The notes below the pieces were generated by a model. The model searched no databases, had not been told where the DNA came from, and was given only the letters and a program-made list of their open reading frames with translations. Of a stretch of 64,000 bases of DNA, positions 1-7,778 are shown piece by piece. Position numbers and translations under genes: made by a program. Numbering within the stretch: the stretch's first letter is position 1; the number at the start of each line of letters is the position of its first letter. The stretch comes from Fusobacterium gastrosuis (GTDB taxonomy: Bacteria > Fusobacteriota > Fusobacteriia > Fusobacteriales > Fusobacteriaceae), in the NCBI RefSeq assembly GCF_900095285.1, contig NZ_LT607734.1, positions 744,001 through 808,000 of the forward strand, in the 5' to 3' direction.

Positions 1-638
1 GATAATACAAAGGCAAAAGTTTTATAATAAGTTGTATTTATGCCTGAAGCCTCACTGGCAATTTCATCTTCTCTAATTGCTAAAATTGCTCTACCATGTC
101 TACTTGTCATAATAGAATACATCAAAATGACAGAGGCAATAGAAATAATGTAAATAATATTAAAGTTATTGATACGAGGTATTCCAGTCAGTCCTTGAGC
201 TCCTCCAGTAAATTTAAAGTATTCAATCAAAACCCTAATAATTTCTCCAAAAGCAAGAGTGATAATAGCCAAATAATCTCCATTTAATCTCAAGGCAGGA
301 ATTCCAATGATAAGTCCTATAACTCCAGCTACAAGTCCACCAACTAAAAGAGCTATTAAATATCCTGGAATACCACTGACAATAGCATGTTTAGTTAAAA
401 GTGCAGAGGCATAGGCTCCAACGGACATAAAGCCTGCATGCCCTAGGGTGATTTGTCCAAGGCAGCCAACTGTAACATTCAAACTAACAGCAAGAATAAT
501 ATTTATTAAAATTAAAATTATAATTCCACTTTGGTACCTAGAGAAAATTCCTGAGCCTATAAGAGAAGAAAATATAAAAAATACAATTGCTAATAAAGTG
601 TAAGTTAATAAATAGCTCAATTTTTTATTTTTATTCAT
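1..638 (-). CDS. livM: Branched-chain amino-acid ABC transporter permease LivM (partial, C-terminus outside window)
   Basis: This leftward gene starts at an ATG whose first codon ends one base short of the livH stop and runs off the left edge, so about 212 N-terminal residues are visible. The protein begins with a charged MNKNKK stretch and then a run of hydrophobic helices. It contains the LivM-type signature around GCLGQITLGHAGF, and further on a conserved segment beginning LRLNGDYLAIITLAFGEI. LivM forms the membrane channel together with LivH for leucine, isoleucine and valine uptake. The ATPases LivG and LivF would be expected beyond the left edge. The tight junction with livH supports translational coupling. 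Confidence 0.9.
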   Translation of the reverse strand, partial: MNKNKKLSYLLTYTLLAIVFFIFSSLIGSGIFSRYQSGIIILILINIILAVSLNVTVGCLGQITLGHAGFMSVGAYASALLTKHAIVSGIPGYLIALLVGGLVAGVIGLIIGIPALRLNGDYLAIITLAFGEIIRVLIEYFKFTGGAQGLTGIPRINNFNIIYIISIASVILMYSIMTSRHGRAILAIREDEIASEASGINTTYYKTFAFVL

Positions 639-639
639 A

Positions 640-1524
640 TTACACCTTCTCCTTTAAATTTTTTCCTAAAATACCAGTAGGTTTAAATAATAAAACTACT
701 ATTAATATTGCAAAAACAAAAGCATCTGCGAGTTGTGAAGATAGATATGCTCTTGTCAAACTTTCAATAATACCTAAAATAAAACCTCCAAGCACAGCTC
801 CAGGCAGAATTCCTATCCCACCAAGCACGGCAGCAACAAAGGCTTTAATTCCTAACATCGATCCCATAAGTGGTTGAACTTGTGGATAAGCTGAAACATA
901 AAGAACAGAACCAACTGCAGCAAGCCCACTTCCTATTGCAAAAGTGAGTTGAATAGTTCTATCTACATTTATTCCAACAAGTTTAGAAGCAGAATAATCT
1001 TGACTTGTTGCAATCATCGCTTTACCATATTTTGTATTTTTCATAAAGAGATGTAAAGCAATTGAAAGTAATATAGTTAAAACTATTGTAACAATTGCAC
1101 CAAAACTTATTTGTATTCTTCCAAAAGCAAGAGGTGCTTGTGTGAAAACTTTAGGGAATGACCTTGTATTGGGAGTAAAAAGTTTCATGAATACATTTTC
1201 TATAAATAAACTTACACCAATTGCAGTAATTAAATTGGAAATTCTAGGAGAATTTCTAAGGGGTCTATATGCAATTCTCTCCGCAATGCAACCTATAATT
1301 GCACAAATAATTATTGCGGGAATAATAGTTGCCCATACAGGAAGACCAAAAGAATTAAAAATAGGAATTGAAAATAGAGAAACATACGCCCCTATCATTA
1401 TTATATCCCCATGAGCAAAATTTATTAATTGTGCTATACCATATACCATAGTATATCCTAAAGATACAAGGGCATATATACTTCCTATTTGTAAACCGTT
1501 TATAATTTGAAGTAAAAATTCCAT
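640..1524 (-). CDS. livH: Branched-chain amino-acid ABC transporter permease LivH
   Basis: The 294-residue product has the usual LivH length and about eight hydrophobic segments. It opens with the family pattern QIINGLQIGSIYALVSLGYT and carries GIAQLINFAHGDIIMIGAY and the C-terminal AAVLGGIGILPGAVLGGF motif of the permease family. It partners LivM in the inner membrane to form the translocation pore of a Liv-type importer. An AGGAG lies about 13 bases upstream of the ATG, somewhat far, so a TTG closer to it cannot be excluded. It lies between livK and livM and is separated from livK by an attenuator-like hairpin. Confidence 0.93.
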   Translation of the reverse strand: MEFLLQIINGLQIGSIYALVSLGYTMVYGIAQLINFAHGDIIMIGAYVSLFSIPIFNSFGLPVWATIIPAIIICAIIGCIAERIAYRPLRNSPRISNLITAIGVSLFIENVFMKLFTPNTRSFPKVFTQAPLAFGRIQISFGAIVTIVLTILLSIALHLFMKNTKYGKAMIATSQDYSASKLVGINVDRTIQLTFAIGSGLAAVGSVLYVSAYPQVQPLMGSMLGIKAFVAAVLGGIGILPGAVLGGFILGIIESLTRAYLSSQLADAFVFAILIVVLLFKPTGILGKNLKEKV

Positions 1525-1550
1525 CTTCTATTATCAACTCCTTTTTGATA

Positions 1551-1582
1551 TAAAAAGCCATCTCTCTTTTGGGAAAGATGGC
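1551..1582 (-). terminator. Hairpin between livK and livH (partial terminator)
   Basis: A GCCATCT/AGATGGC stem on the leftward strand is followed by TTTTTA. It sits between the livK stop and the livH start. A leaky terminator here would lower permease transcript relative to the binding protein, a common arrangement in ABC importer operons. Confidence 0.6.
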
Positions 1583-1609
1583 AATTTACATCTTAAACTC
1601 AAATACCTA

Positions 1610-2761
1610 CTATTTAGAAATTACAGAATCAAATGTATAATCTCCATTAACTATTTTTATAACAGTAACACCTTTTACAGGGTTATTTTTTTCGTCAAAA
1701 GTTAAAGAACCAGTAACACCACTGAATTGTGCTTCTTTTATAGCCTTTGTTAAAGCCTCTTTATCAGTTGTTCCAGCTTTTTCCATAGCTTCTTTAATTA
1801 AGTAAACTGTATCATAGCTTAAAGCAGAAAATGCAGAAGGCTCATCATTAAATTTAGCTTTATAATTAGTTATAAAATTTTGAACTTTTTCTGATGTATC
1901 TTTTACAGAATAGTGATTAGCAAAATAAACTCCTTCAATTGCAGAGTAAGAAGATTTATCAACAGTTTTTACAACTCCATCCCAACCATCAGGACCTAGG
2001 ATATTAGATGTTAATCCAACTTCTCTTGCTTGGATGGCGATTAAACTATCTTGTTCATAGTAATCAGGGACAAATAAAACATCTGGATTTTTAGAAGCAA
2101 TTTTTGTAAGCTGAGATCTAAAATCTTTATCTCCATCAGAATATCCTTCTTGAGCAACTACTTCAATTCCTTGATTTGTAGCTTCTTCAGCAAATGCTTT
2201 TGCAACTCCGTCAGAATAGTCACTTGAATTATTTACCATAATAGCAACAGTTTTAGCATTTAAATTATCTTTTGCAAATTTAGCCATAACTTCTCCTTGA
2301 TAAGGATCTGTGAAACATACACGGAAGATATTAGACCCAGCTTCTGTTATATTCAACTGAGTACCTGTTGGAGTAACCATTGGTATTCCATCTTGAGCTG
2401 CCAATTCAGCAACCGCAACAGTAGGTTTAGAAGTAACATCACCTATTAGAGCAACCATTCCCCAATCTAATAGTTTATTATATGCGTTTACAGCTTCTGT
2501 TGTATCTCCTTTTTCATCTAAAAGGTTAAGTTCTAATTGTTTACCAAGAATTCCTCCATTAGCATTAATTTCTTCAATTGCTAGTTGAGTTCCATTTGTT
2601 GCAGAAATTCCATATATAGCAACAGGTCCAGTTAGAGGCCCGATAGCTCCTATTTTTATAGTTTCAGTAGTTTCAGTGCTTGTTTTTTGTTCAGTTTTTT
2701 GCTCACCACAAGCAACTAAAAGCATTGATAGTCCAAGTAAAGTAGAAAAAAATTTTTTCAT
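1610..2761 (-). CDS. livK: Branched-chain amino-acid substrate-binding lipoprotein LivK
   Basis: I place the start at the ATG that gives MKKFFSTLLGLSMLLVACGE, because a GGGGG ribosome site lies just upstream; a longer open frame of 18 codons has no such site and would bury the signal peptide. The product is about 383 residues. Its N-terminus is a lipoprotein signal with lipobox LVAC, so the mature protein should be lipid-anchored. The rest is a periplasmic-binding-protein type I fold: KIGAIGPLTGPVAIYGI near the mature start, then GDVTSKPTVAVAELAA and SYDTVYLIKEAMEKAG. It captures leucine/isoleucine/valine or a related amino acid for LivHM. Exact substrate is not readable from sequence. Confidence 0.93.
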   Translation of the reverse strand: MKKFFSTLLGLSMLLVACGEQKTEQKTSTETTETIKIGAIGPLTGPVAIYGISATNGTQLAIEEINANGGILGKQLELNLLDEKGDTTEAVNAYNKLLDWGMVALIGDVTSKPTVAVAELAAQDGIPMVTPTGTQLNITEAGSNIFRVCFTDPYQGEVMAKFAKDNLNAKTVAIMVNNSSDYSDGVAKAFAEEATNQGIEVVAQEGYSDGDKDFRSQLTKIASKNPDVLFVPDYYEQDSLIAIQAREVGLTSNILGPDGWDGVVKTVDKSSYSAIEGVYFANHYSVKDTSEKVQNFITNYKAKFNDEPSAFSALSYDTVYLIKEAMEKAGTTDKEALTKAIKEAQFSGVTGSLTFDEKNNPVKGVTVIKIVNGDYTFDSVISK

Positions 2762-2813
2762 TAAAATATCCCCCTTAATAAATTTATAATAACATTGTAA
2801 TATATTATTGGAC

Positions 2814-2842
2814 AATATATCAAAAAAAAATAAATTTGTAAA
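2814..2842 (-). promoter_or_regulatory. Promoter of the liv operon
   Basis: On the leftward strand TTTACA and TATATT are separated by exactly 17 bases, and the -10 lies about 50 bases upstream of the livK ATG. The spacer is a T-rich tract. Confidence 0.6.
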
Positions 2843-2914
2843 GTATTTTTTTTAAATATTTTTATATTATTTTTTTGGACAGTGGATAAGATTCTTTTTG
2901 ATATATATATTTAT

Positions 2915-2960
2915 AAGAAAAAGAGCCGTTGCTTTATTTTTCAGCACGGCTCTTTTTCTT
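2915..2960. terminator. Orphan bidirectional terminator-like hairpin in the livK upstream region
   Basis: A perfect 14-bp stem (AAGAAAAAGAGCCG with CGGCTCTTTTTCTT) plus a GC extension is flanked by A- and T-runs, so it would terminate on either strand. It lies in the 381-bp gap between the divergent livK gene and the small gene at 3143, upstream of both predicted promoters, so no visible gene ends here. The rest of this gap is AT-rich and holds only the two promoters noted separately. Confidence 0.6.
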
Positions 2961-3077
2961 GTAGAAATTAAACTATATTTAAGGAAACGTTATATGATAG
3001 TTAATTTATAACATAATTTATAAAAAAAGTCAACAATATTTTTTATTTTTTTAATAAAGAATTAAAATATTAAAGAA

Positions 3078-3106
3078 TTTATAATTTTTAATTAATATAG
3101 TATAAT
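3078..3106 (+). promoter_or_regulatory. Promoter of the small gene at 3143
   Basis: TTTATA and TATAAT are spaced by 17 bases, ending 36 bases before the ATG. Confidence 0.5.
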
Positions 3107-3142
3107 AATAAAAAGATATTTATAGATGAGGCGAATAAAATT

Positions 3143-3433
3143 ATGAAAGAAGAACTTGATATAGTTACAGCAGTTTTTAATAATAAAAAAATGATAGATA
3201 ATATTTTTGAAAATTTGAAGAAGGAACTTATGGAAGTTATTTTTATGGAAAATTTTAGTGTCTTTAAAAAAGCTATATTTATTCAGGGAGTATTTAATTA
3301 CGCCAATTTAATATTAAATGCAAATCAGACAATGTCGGAAGAAGAAAAAACATTTAAGATGACTGAATTAATTGATATAAGTAGAATGTTAAATGAAACT
3401 TATGATGAGAGTATAGTAAAATATAGAAACTGA
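3143..3433 (+). CDS. Small hypothetical protein, 96 aa
   Basis: I do not recognise this family. The product is a soluble, mostly helical-looking 96-residue protein with no signal peptide or membrane segment, rich in Lys, Glu, Asn and Met. It has a GAGGCG ribosome site about 7 bases upstream and its own TATAAT promoter, and codon use matches its neighbours, which supports it as a real gene. It precedes the ylxM-ffh unit, but a consensus promoter separates the two, so it is probably an independent transcript. No catalytic motif or metal-binding cluster is visible. Confidence 0.6.
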   Translation: MKEELDIVTAVFNNKKMIDNIFENLKKELMEVIFMENFSVFKKAIFIQGVFNYANLILNANQTMSEEEKTFKMTELIDISRMLNETYDESIVKYRN

Positions 3434-3453
3434 AAATTGTAAAGATAAAACAC

Positions 3454-3482
3454 TTGACAAAGAACAAAAGATAATTTATAAT
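3454..3482 (+). promoter_or_regulatory. Consensus sigma-70 promoter of ylxM-ffh
   Basis: TTGACA, a 17-base spacer and TATAAT match the consensus at all twelve positions. It overlaps nothing coding and lies 16 bases before the ylxM ATG. Confidence 0.85.
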
Positions 3483-3498
3483 TAGCAGGTGATATTTT

Positions 3499-3735
3499 AT
3501 GATATTAGAAGAATTTATAGAAATAGCAAATCTTTTAGATGTGTATTCAGAACTTTTAAGTGGAAAACAAAAGGAATATATGATAGAGCATTTTGAAAAT
3601 GATTTATCTTTATCTGAAATTGCTAAAAACAATAATGTAAGTCGACAAGCTGTTTACGATAATATAAAAAGAGGAATAAATCTCTTAAATGATTATGAAA
3701 GTAAGTTAGGCTTCTATAAAAGAAAAAAAAATTAA
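3499..3735 (+). CDS. ylxM: YlxM/UPF0122-type helix-turn-helix protein, apparently frameshifted near the C-terminus
   Basis: YlxM proteins are small sigma-like HTH proteins encoded directly before ffh and linked to the signal recognition particle. The visible frame gives 78 residues: helical N-terminus, LSGKQKEYMIEHFENDLSLS, then the HTH segment EIAKNNNVSRQAVYDNIKRG. The frame ends right after KRKKN in a run of nine A. Shifting by one base at this run continues for about 25 further codons (beginning LIQELKNLKDNY, ending LDKLIDEII) to a stop at 3809, which would give the roughly 105 residues usual for the family. Either the gene is broken, the base call is off by one A, or slippage at the A-run makes both forms. 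AGGTGAT lies upstream of the ATG. Confidence 0.8.
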   Translation: MILEEFIEIANLLDVYSELLSGKQKEYMIEHFENDLSLSEIAKNNNVSRQAVYDNIKRGINLLNDYESKLGFYKRKKN

Positions 3736-3821
3736 TACAGGAACTAAAAAATCTAAAAGATAATTACAGCATTGAAAAATTAGATAAATTAATTGATGAA
3801 ATCATTTAATAGAGGGAGCTT

Positions 3822-5162
3822 ATGTTAGAAAATTTAGGAAATAGATTTCAAGATATTTTTAAAAAAGTAAGAGGACATGGAAGACTTAGTGAAGATAACA
3901 TAAAGGAAGCTTTAAGAGAGGTAAAAATGTCTCTTTTAGAAGCAGATGTCAATTATAAAGTAGTAAAGGATTTTACGAATAGAATTAGTGAAAAGGCAAT
4001 TGGAACTGAAGTTATAAGAGGAGTAAACCCTGCTCAGCAATTTATTAAGTTAGTAAATGATGAATTAGTAGAGCTGCTTGGAGGAACTAGTTCAAGGTTG
4101 ACAAAGGGAGTTAGAAATCCAACTGTTCTTATGATGGCAGGATTACAAGGAGCCGGGAAAACAACTTTTGTAGGAAAACTTGCAAAATACTTAAAGAAAC
4201 AGAATGAAAAGATTCTTCTTGTTGGGGTAGATGTATATAGACCTGCTGCTATAAAGCAACTTCAAATATTAGGTGGACAAATTGGAGTTGAAGTTTATGC
4301 TGAAGAGAACAATAAAGATGTTGTAGGAATTGCAACAAGAGCAATAGAAAGAGCTAAAGAAATAAATGCTACATATGTTTTAGTTGATACAGCCGGAAGA
4401 CTTCATATAGATGAAGCACTTATGGAAGAATTAAAAGAATTAAAAAAAGCAATCAGACCTCAAGAAATTTTACTGGTTGTTGATGCAATGATAGGACAAG
4501 ATGCGGTGAATTTAGCTAAATCTTTCAACGATGCTTTGAGTGTTGATGGAATAATACTTACAAAATTAGACGGGGATACTCGTGGTGGAGCAGCACTTTC
4601 TATAAAGGCTGTAGTTGGAAAACCAATAAAATTTATAGGTGTTGGTGAAAAACTAGACGATATAGAAGTATTTCATCCGGATAGATTAGTTTCAAGAATA
4701 TTAGGAATGGGAGATGTTGTTTCTTTAGTTGAAAAAGCACAGGAAGCAATAGATCAAGATGAAGCAAAGTCTTTAGAAGAAAAAATTAAAAACCAAAAAT
4801 TTGATTTAGAAGATTTTTTAAAACAGTTACAAACAATAAAGAGATTAGGCTCACTTGGAAGTATTTTAAAAATGATTCCAGGTATGGGACAAATTGGAGA
4901 TCTAGCTCCTGCTGAAAAAGAAATGAAAAAAGTAGAATGCATAATTCAATCTATGACTAAAGAAGAAAGAAAGAAACCAGAAATTTTAAAGGCAAGCAGA
5001 AAACAAAGAATCGCAAAAGGTAGTGGAACTGAGGTTGCTGATATAAATAGACTTTTAAAGCAATTTGAACAAATGAAGTCAATGATGAAGATGTTCAGTG
5101 GTGGTAAAATGCCAAATTTAGGTGCTATGATGGGTGGAAGAAATGGGAAATTTCCATTTTAA
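3822..5162 (+). CDS. ffh: Signal recognition particle protein Ffh
   Basis: Ffh is the SRP GTPase that binds 4.5S RNA and signal sequences and delivers ribosomes to the membrane receptor FtsY. The 446-residue length is normal. An N-terminal four-helix domain is followed by the G domain: P-loop GLQGAGKTT near residue 107, DVYRPAA, the DTAGRLH motif and TKLDGDTRGGAAL. The C-terminal M domain carries GSLGSILKMIPGMGQ and ends with a Met-rich tail (FEQMKSMMKMFSGGKMPN). An AGGGAG ribosome site precedes the ATG. It is co-transcribed with ylxM upstream and rpsP downstream. Confidence 0.98.
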   Translation: MLENLGNRFQDIFKKVRGHGRLSEDNIKEALREVKMSLLEADVNYKVVKDFTNRISEKAIGTEVIRGVNPAQQFIKLVNDELVELLGGTSSRLTKGVRNPTVLMMAGLQGAGKTTFVGKLAKYLKKQNEKILLVGVDVYRPAAIKQLQILGGQIGVEVYAEENNKDVVGIATRAIERAKEINATYVLVDTAGRLHIDEALMEELKELKKAIRPQEILLVVDAMIGQDAVNLAKSFNDALSVDGIILTKLDGDTRGGAALSIKAVVGKPIKFIGVGEKLDDIEVFHPDRLVSRILGMGDVVSLVEKAQEAIDQDEAKSLEEKIKNQKFDLEDFLKQLQTIKRLGSLGSILKMIPGMGQIGDLAPAEKEMKKVECIIQSMTKEERKKPEILKASRKQRIAKGSGTEVADINRLLKQFEQMKSMMKMFSGGKMPNLGAMMGGRNGKFPF

Positions 5163-5207
5163 ATAAAATAATAAAAAATTTTTAAATAATAAAAGGAGAT
5201 GTGAAAA

Positions 5208-5471
5208 ATGTTAAAATTAAGACTTACAAGATTAGGAGACAAAAAAAGACCTTCTTATAGATTAGTAGCTATGGAAGCATTATCTAAAAGAGATGGAGGA
5301 GCAGTTGCTTACTTAGGAAATTACTTCCCATTAGAAGATTCTAAAGTAGTATTAAAAGAAGAAGAAATCTTAAAATTCTTACAAAATGGAGCTCAACCTA
5401 CAAGAACAGTTAAATCTATATTAGATAAAGCTGGAATTTGGGCAAAATTTGAAGCTAGCAAAAAGAAATAA
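5208..5471 (+). CDS. rpsP: 30S ribosomal protein S16
   Basis: The 87-residue protein starts MLKLRLTRLGDKKRPSYRLV, the hallmark of S16, and continues with AYLGNYFPLEDSKVVLKEE. S16 binds 16S rRNA in the body of the small subunit and is needed for assembly. A strong AAAGGAGATG site precedes the start and a terminator follows immediately. In many bacteria rpsP follows ffh and leads into rimM-trmD; here the unit ends at rpsP. Confidence 0.98.
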   Translation: MLKLRLTRLGDKKRPSYRLVAMEALSKRDGGAVAYLGNYFPLEDSKVVLKEEEILKFLQNGAQPTRTVKSILDKAGIWAKFEASKKK

Positions 5472-5497
5472 TAAAATGAAAAGAAAATTGGAATTTT

Positions 5498-5526
5498 AAA
5501 AGGAGCTTTTGCTCCTTTTTTCTTTT
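5498..5526 (+). terminator. Rho-independent terminator after rpsP
   Basis: AAAAGGAGC and GCTCCTTTT form a 9-bp stem around a TTTT loop and lead into a T-run. Confidence 0.9.
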
Positions 5527-5569
5527 ATTTTCAATAAAAAAAGTAAGATGAAAATAATAAAAAAATTGG

Positions 5570-5598
5570 TTGACAATTTTGAATATAAAGTATAAAAT
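5570..5598 (+). promoter_or_regulatory. Promoter of the YfcC-family carrier
   Basis: TTGACA and TAAAAT are spaced by 17 bases, 35 bases before the TTG start codon. Confidence 0.65.
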
Positions 5599-5632
5599 CA
5601 TTTGTATTTTAAAAATTAAGGGGGAGTGGTAG

Positions 5633-7144
5633 TTGAAAAGAAAGAATTATGAATTTCCGACAGCTTATACAGTATTATTTTTAATTTTAATTGTGGTTAC
5701 ATTATTGACACATATTATTCCAGCAGGGAAATATTCAAGGTTATCTTATGATGAAAGTGTTAAAGAGTTTGTAATTGAAAAACAAAACTCTGAAAATGTT
5801 AATATCGTAGCCAATCAACAAAATTTAAGTGATTTGGGAATTAATATCGATGTTGAAAAGTTTATGAATGGAACAATAAAAAAGCCTATGGCAATTCCAA
5901 ATACTTATGAAAAGGTGAACGAAAAAAAATCTCAAACTTTTTTAGATTTAATTATTTCACCTATAACAGGGTTAGTTGATTCGATAGATATAATTATATT
6001 TGTATTAATTTTAAGTGGAATTGTTGGTGTAGTAAATAAAACTGGGACATTTAACATAGCAATGAAAACTATATCTCAAAAAACAAGAGGAAAAGAGTTT
6101 GCGTTAGTAGTGGTAGCATTTTTGTTTTTTGCAATAGGAGGTACAACATTTGGATTTTGGGAGGAAACGATCCCGTTTTATTCAATATTAATTCCATTAT
6201 TTTTATCTAATGGTTTTGATGTAATGGTACCGATGGCAACAATTTTATTAGGTTCAGCAATAGGATGTATGTTTTCTACTGTAAATCCATTTTCAACAAT
6301 TATAGCCTCAAATGCAGCGGGAATTTCATTTAATGAAGGCTTAAAATTTAGATTTGTTGCACTTATAATAGTTTCGATTATAGGATTAATGTACCTATAT
6401 TTATATATAAAAAAAGTGAAAAAAAATCCTGAGAATTCAGTGGTAGCTGACATTCAAGAAGAAAGTAGACAAAAGTTTTTAAAAGGTTTTGATGAAAATC
6501 AGGATGAAAAATTGACTCTTAAACAAAAAATGATTTTATTTTTATTTCTGTTTCAATTTGGAATAATGGTTTGGGGAGTTGCATCATTAGGATGGTGGTT
6601 CCAAGAAATAGCAGCAATGTTCTTTGCGGTAGCAATAGTAATAATGTTTTTATCAGGTTTAAGTGAAAAAGAAGCTGTGAATAGTTTTATTAGCGGAGCT
6701 TCAGAAGTTGTAGGAGTAGCTCTTATAATAGGGTTAGCAAGAGCAATAAATATAATCATGGAAAATGGAATGATTTCAGATACCTTGCTTTATTATTCTT
6801 CAAACATTGTATCCGGGATGAATGGAGGATTGTTTTCAGTAGTGTTACTGGCAATTTTTGCATTTTTAGGAATTTTTATACCATCTACATCAGGGTTAGC
6901 AGTTCTTTCTATGCCAATATTAGCACCACTTGCTGATACTGTTGGGATTTCAAGATCAGTTGTTGTTGATGCATTTGCATGGGGTCAAGGAATGATACTA
7001 TTTATAACACCTACGGGGTTAATATTTGTTGCATTGCAGATAGCAGGAATACCGTATAATAAGTGGTTAAAATTTGTGATGCCTTTAATAGTTATAATAT
7101 GTTTGTTAGTTATAGGGATGTTATTTTTAAAATCATTAATATAA
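5633..7144 (+). CDS. YfcC-family (DcuC-like) carboxylate/amino-acid transporter
   Basis: The 503-residue polytopic membrane protein starts at a TTG preceded by GGGGGAG. It shows the YfcC-family layout: an N-terminal helix ending in THIIPAGKYSRL, an extracytoplasmic stretch of about 80 residues, and two bundles of helices. Conserved blocks include GGTTFGFWEETIPFYSI, GCMFSTVNPFSTIIAS and, in the second half, IPSTSGLAVLSMPILAPL and AFAWGQGMILFITPTG, the paired hairpin motifs of this ion-transporter superfamily. Members are annotated as carriers of short-chain carboxylates, basic amino acids or dipeptides; the substrate here cannot be fixed. It is monocistronic with its own promoter and terminator. 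Confidence 0.85.
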   Translation: MKRKNYEFPTAYTVLFLILIVVTLLTHIIPAGKYSRLSYDESVKEFVIEKQNSENVNIVANQQNLSDLGINIDVEKFMNGTIKKPMAIPNTYEKVNEKKSQTFLDLIISPITGLVDSIDIIIFVLILSGIVGVVNKTGTFNIAMKTISQKTRGKEFALVVVAFLFFAIGGTTFGFWEETIPFYSILIPLFLSNGFDVMVPMATILLGSAIGCMFSTVNPFSTIIASNAAGISFNEGLKFRFVALIIVSIIGLMYLYLYIKKVKKNPENSVVADIQEESRQKFLKGFDENQDEKLTLKQKMILFLFLFQFGIMVWGVASLGWWFQEIAAMFFAVAIVIMFLSGLSEKEAVNSFISGASEVVGVALIIGLARAINIIMENGMISDTLLYYSSNIVSGMNGGLFSVVLLAIFAFLGIFIPSTSGLAVLSMPILAPLADTVGISRSVVVDAFAWGQGMILFITPTGLIFVALQIAGIPYNKWLKFVMPLIVIICLLVIGMLFLKSLI

Positions 7145-7209
7145 GGGTAAGCTTAAATTCTATAAAAAAAGCTCCATGCCAAATGGGAAAAAATCGAATA
7201 AATTTTCAG

Positions 7210-7241
7210 ATAGTTCCAGATATTCTCTGGAGCTATTTTTT
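7210..7241 (+). terminator. Terminator after the YfcC-family gene
   Basis: ATAGTTCCAGA and TCTGGAGCTAT pair with one G-T wobble around a five-base loop, followed by a T-run. An AAAAAAAGCTCCA element about 40 bases upstream could pair with the same TGGAGC, so two alternative stems are possible. Confidence 0.75.
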
Positions 7242-7343
7242 TACTATATAGAAAGGTATATATTTAATGTGTTTTTATTATATTTTTGTAAAAAATAAAA
7301 AAATATGAAATAAAAAAGCTTTGAAAAACTTAAGCAAAACATT

Positions 7344-7372
7344 TTGTCTATTTTACAAGCTTATGTTATAAT
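7344..7372 (+). promoter_or_regulatory. Promoter of arsC-like gene and brnQ
   Basis: TTGTCT and TATAAT are spaced by exactly 17 bases, about 31 bases before the ATG. Confidence 0.7.
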
Positions 7373-7403
7373 ATACGGTAAATAAATAAAATATGGAGGG
7401 CAT

Positions 7404-7778
7404 ATGAAAAAAGTAGATTTTATTAATTATCCAAAATGTACAACTTGTATAAAAGCAAGAAAATGGCTTGAATCAAATAATGTTAATTTTGAAGCTAGGG
7501 ATATAGTTCTAAATAATCCAACTGAAGAAGAGATAAAAGATTATTTAAAAAGAAGTGGAAAAGAATTAAAGAAATTCTTTAATACTAGTGGAATATTATA
7601 TCGAGAAATGAATTTAAAAGAAAAATTGACCACAATGTCAGAAGCCGAAATGATAAAATTATTAGCCAGCAATGGAAAATTAGTAAAAAGACCTTTAATA
7701 GTTGCTGATAAGGATGTTTTAATAGGATTTAAAGAGGAAGAATGGGCAAAATTTTTCAAAGTAGGAGATGAAAAATAA
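7404..7778 (+). CDS. ArsC/Spx-family thioredoxin-fold protein
   Basis: The 124-residue protein has the arsenate-reductase-like fold signature: FINYPKCTTCIKARKWLE at the N-terminus with a CxxC pair, a helix ending DYLKRSGKELKKFFNTSG, and the RPLIV segment near residue 96 that precedes the conserved glycine of the family (here LIGFKEEEW). Family members are YffB/YusI/ArsC-like reductases or Spx-type regulators; the CxxC is Spx-like but the length and FFNTSG block are typical of the ArsC-related reductases. There is no arsenic gene nearby, so arsenate reduction should not be assumed. GGAGGG precedes the ATG. Its end overlaps brnQ. Confidence 0.8.
   Translation: MKKVDFINYPKCTTCIKARKWLESNNVNFEARDIVLNNPTEEEIKDYLKRSGKELKKFFNTSGILYREMNLKEKLTTMSEAEMIKLLASNGKLVKRPLIVADKDVLIGFKEEEWAKFFKVGDEK

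Noticed and set aside
96..287. 63-codon rightward open frame over livM
   Set aside because: Antisense to livM, which has clear family motifs; no ribosome site.
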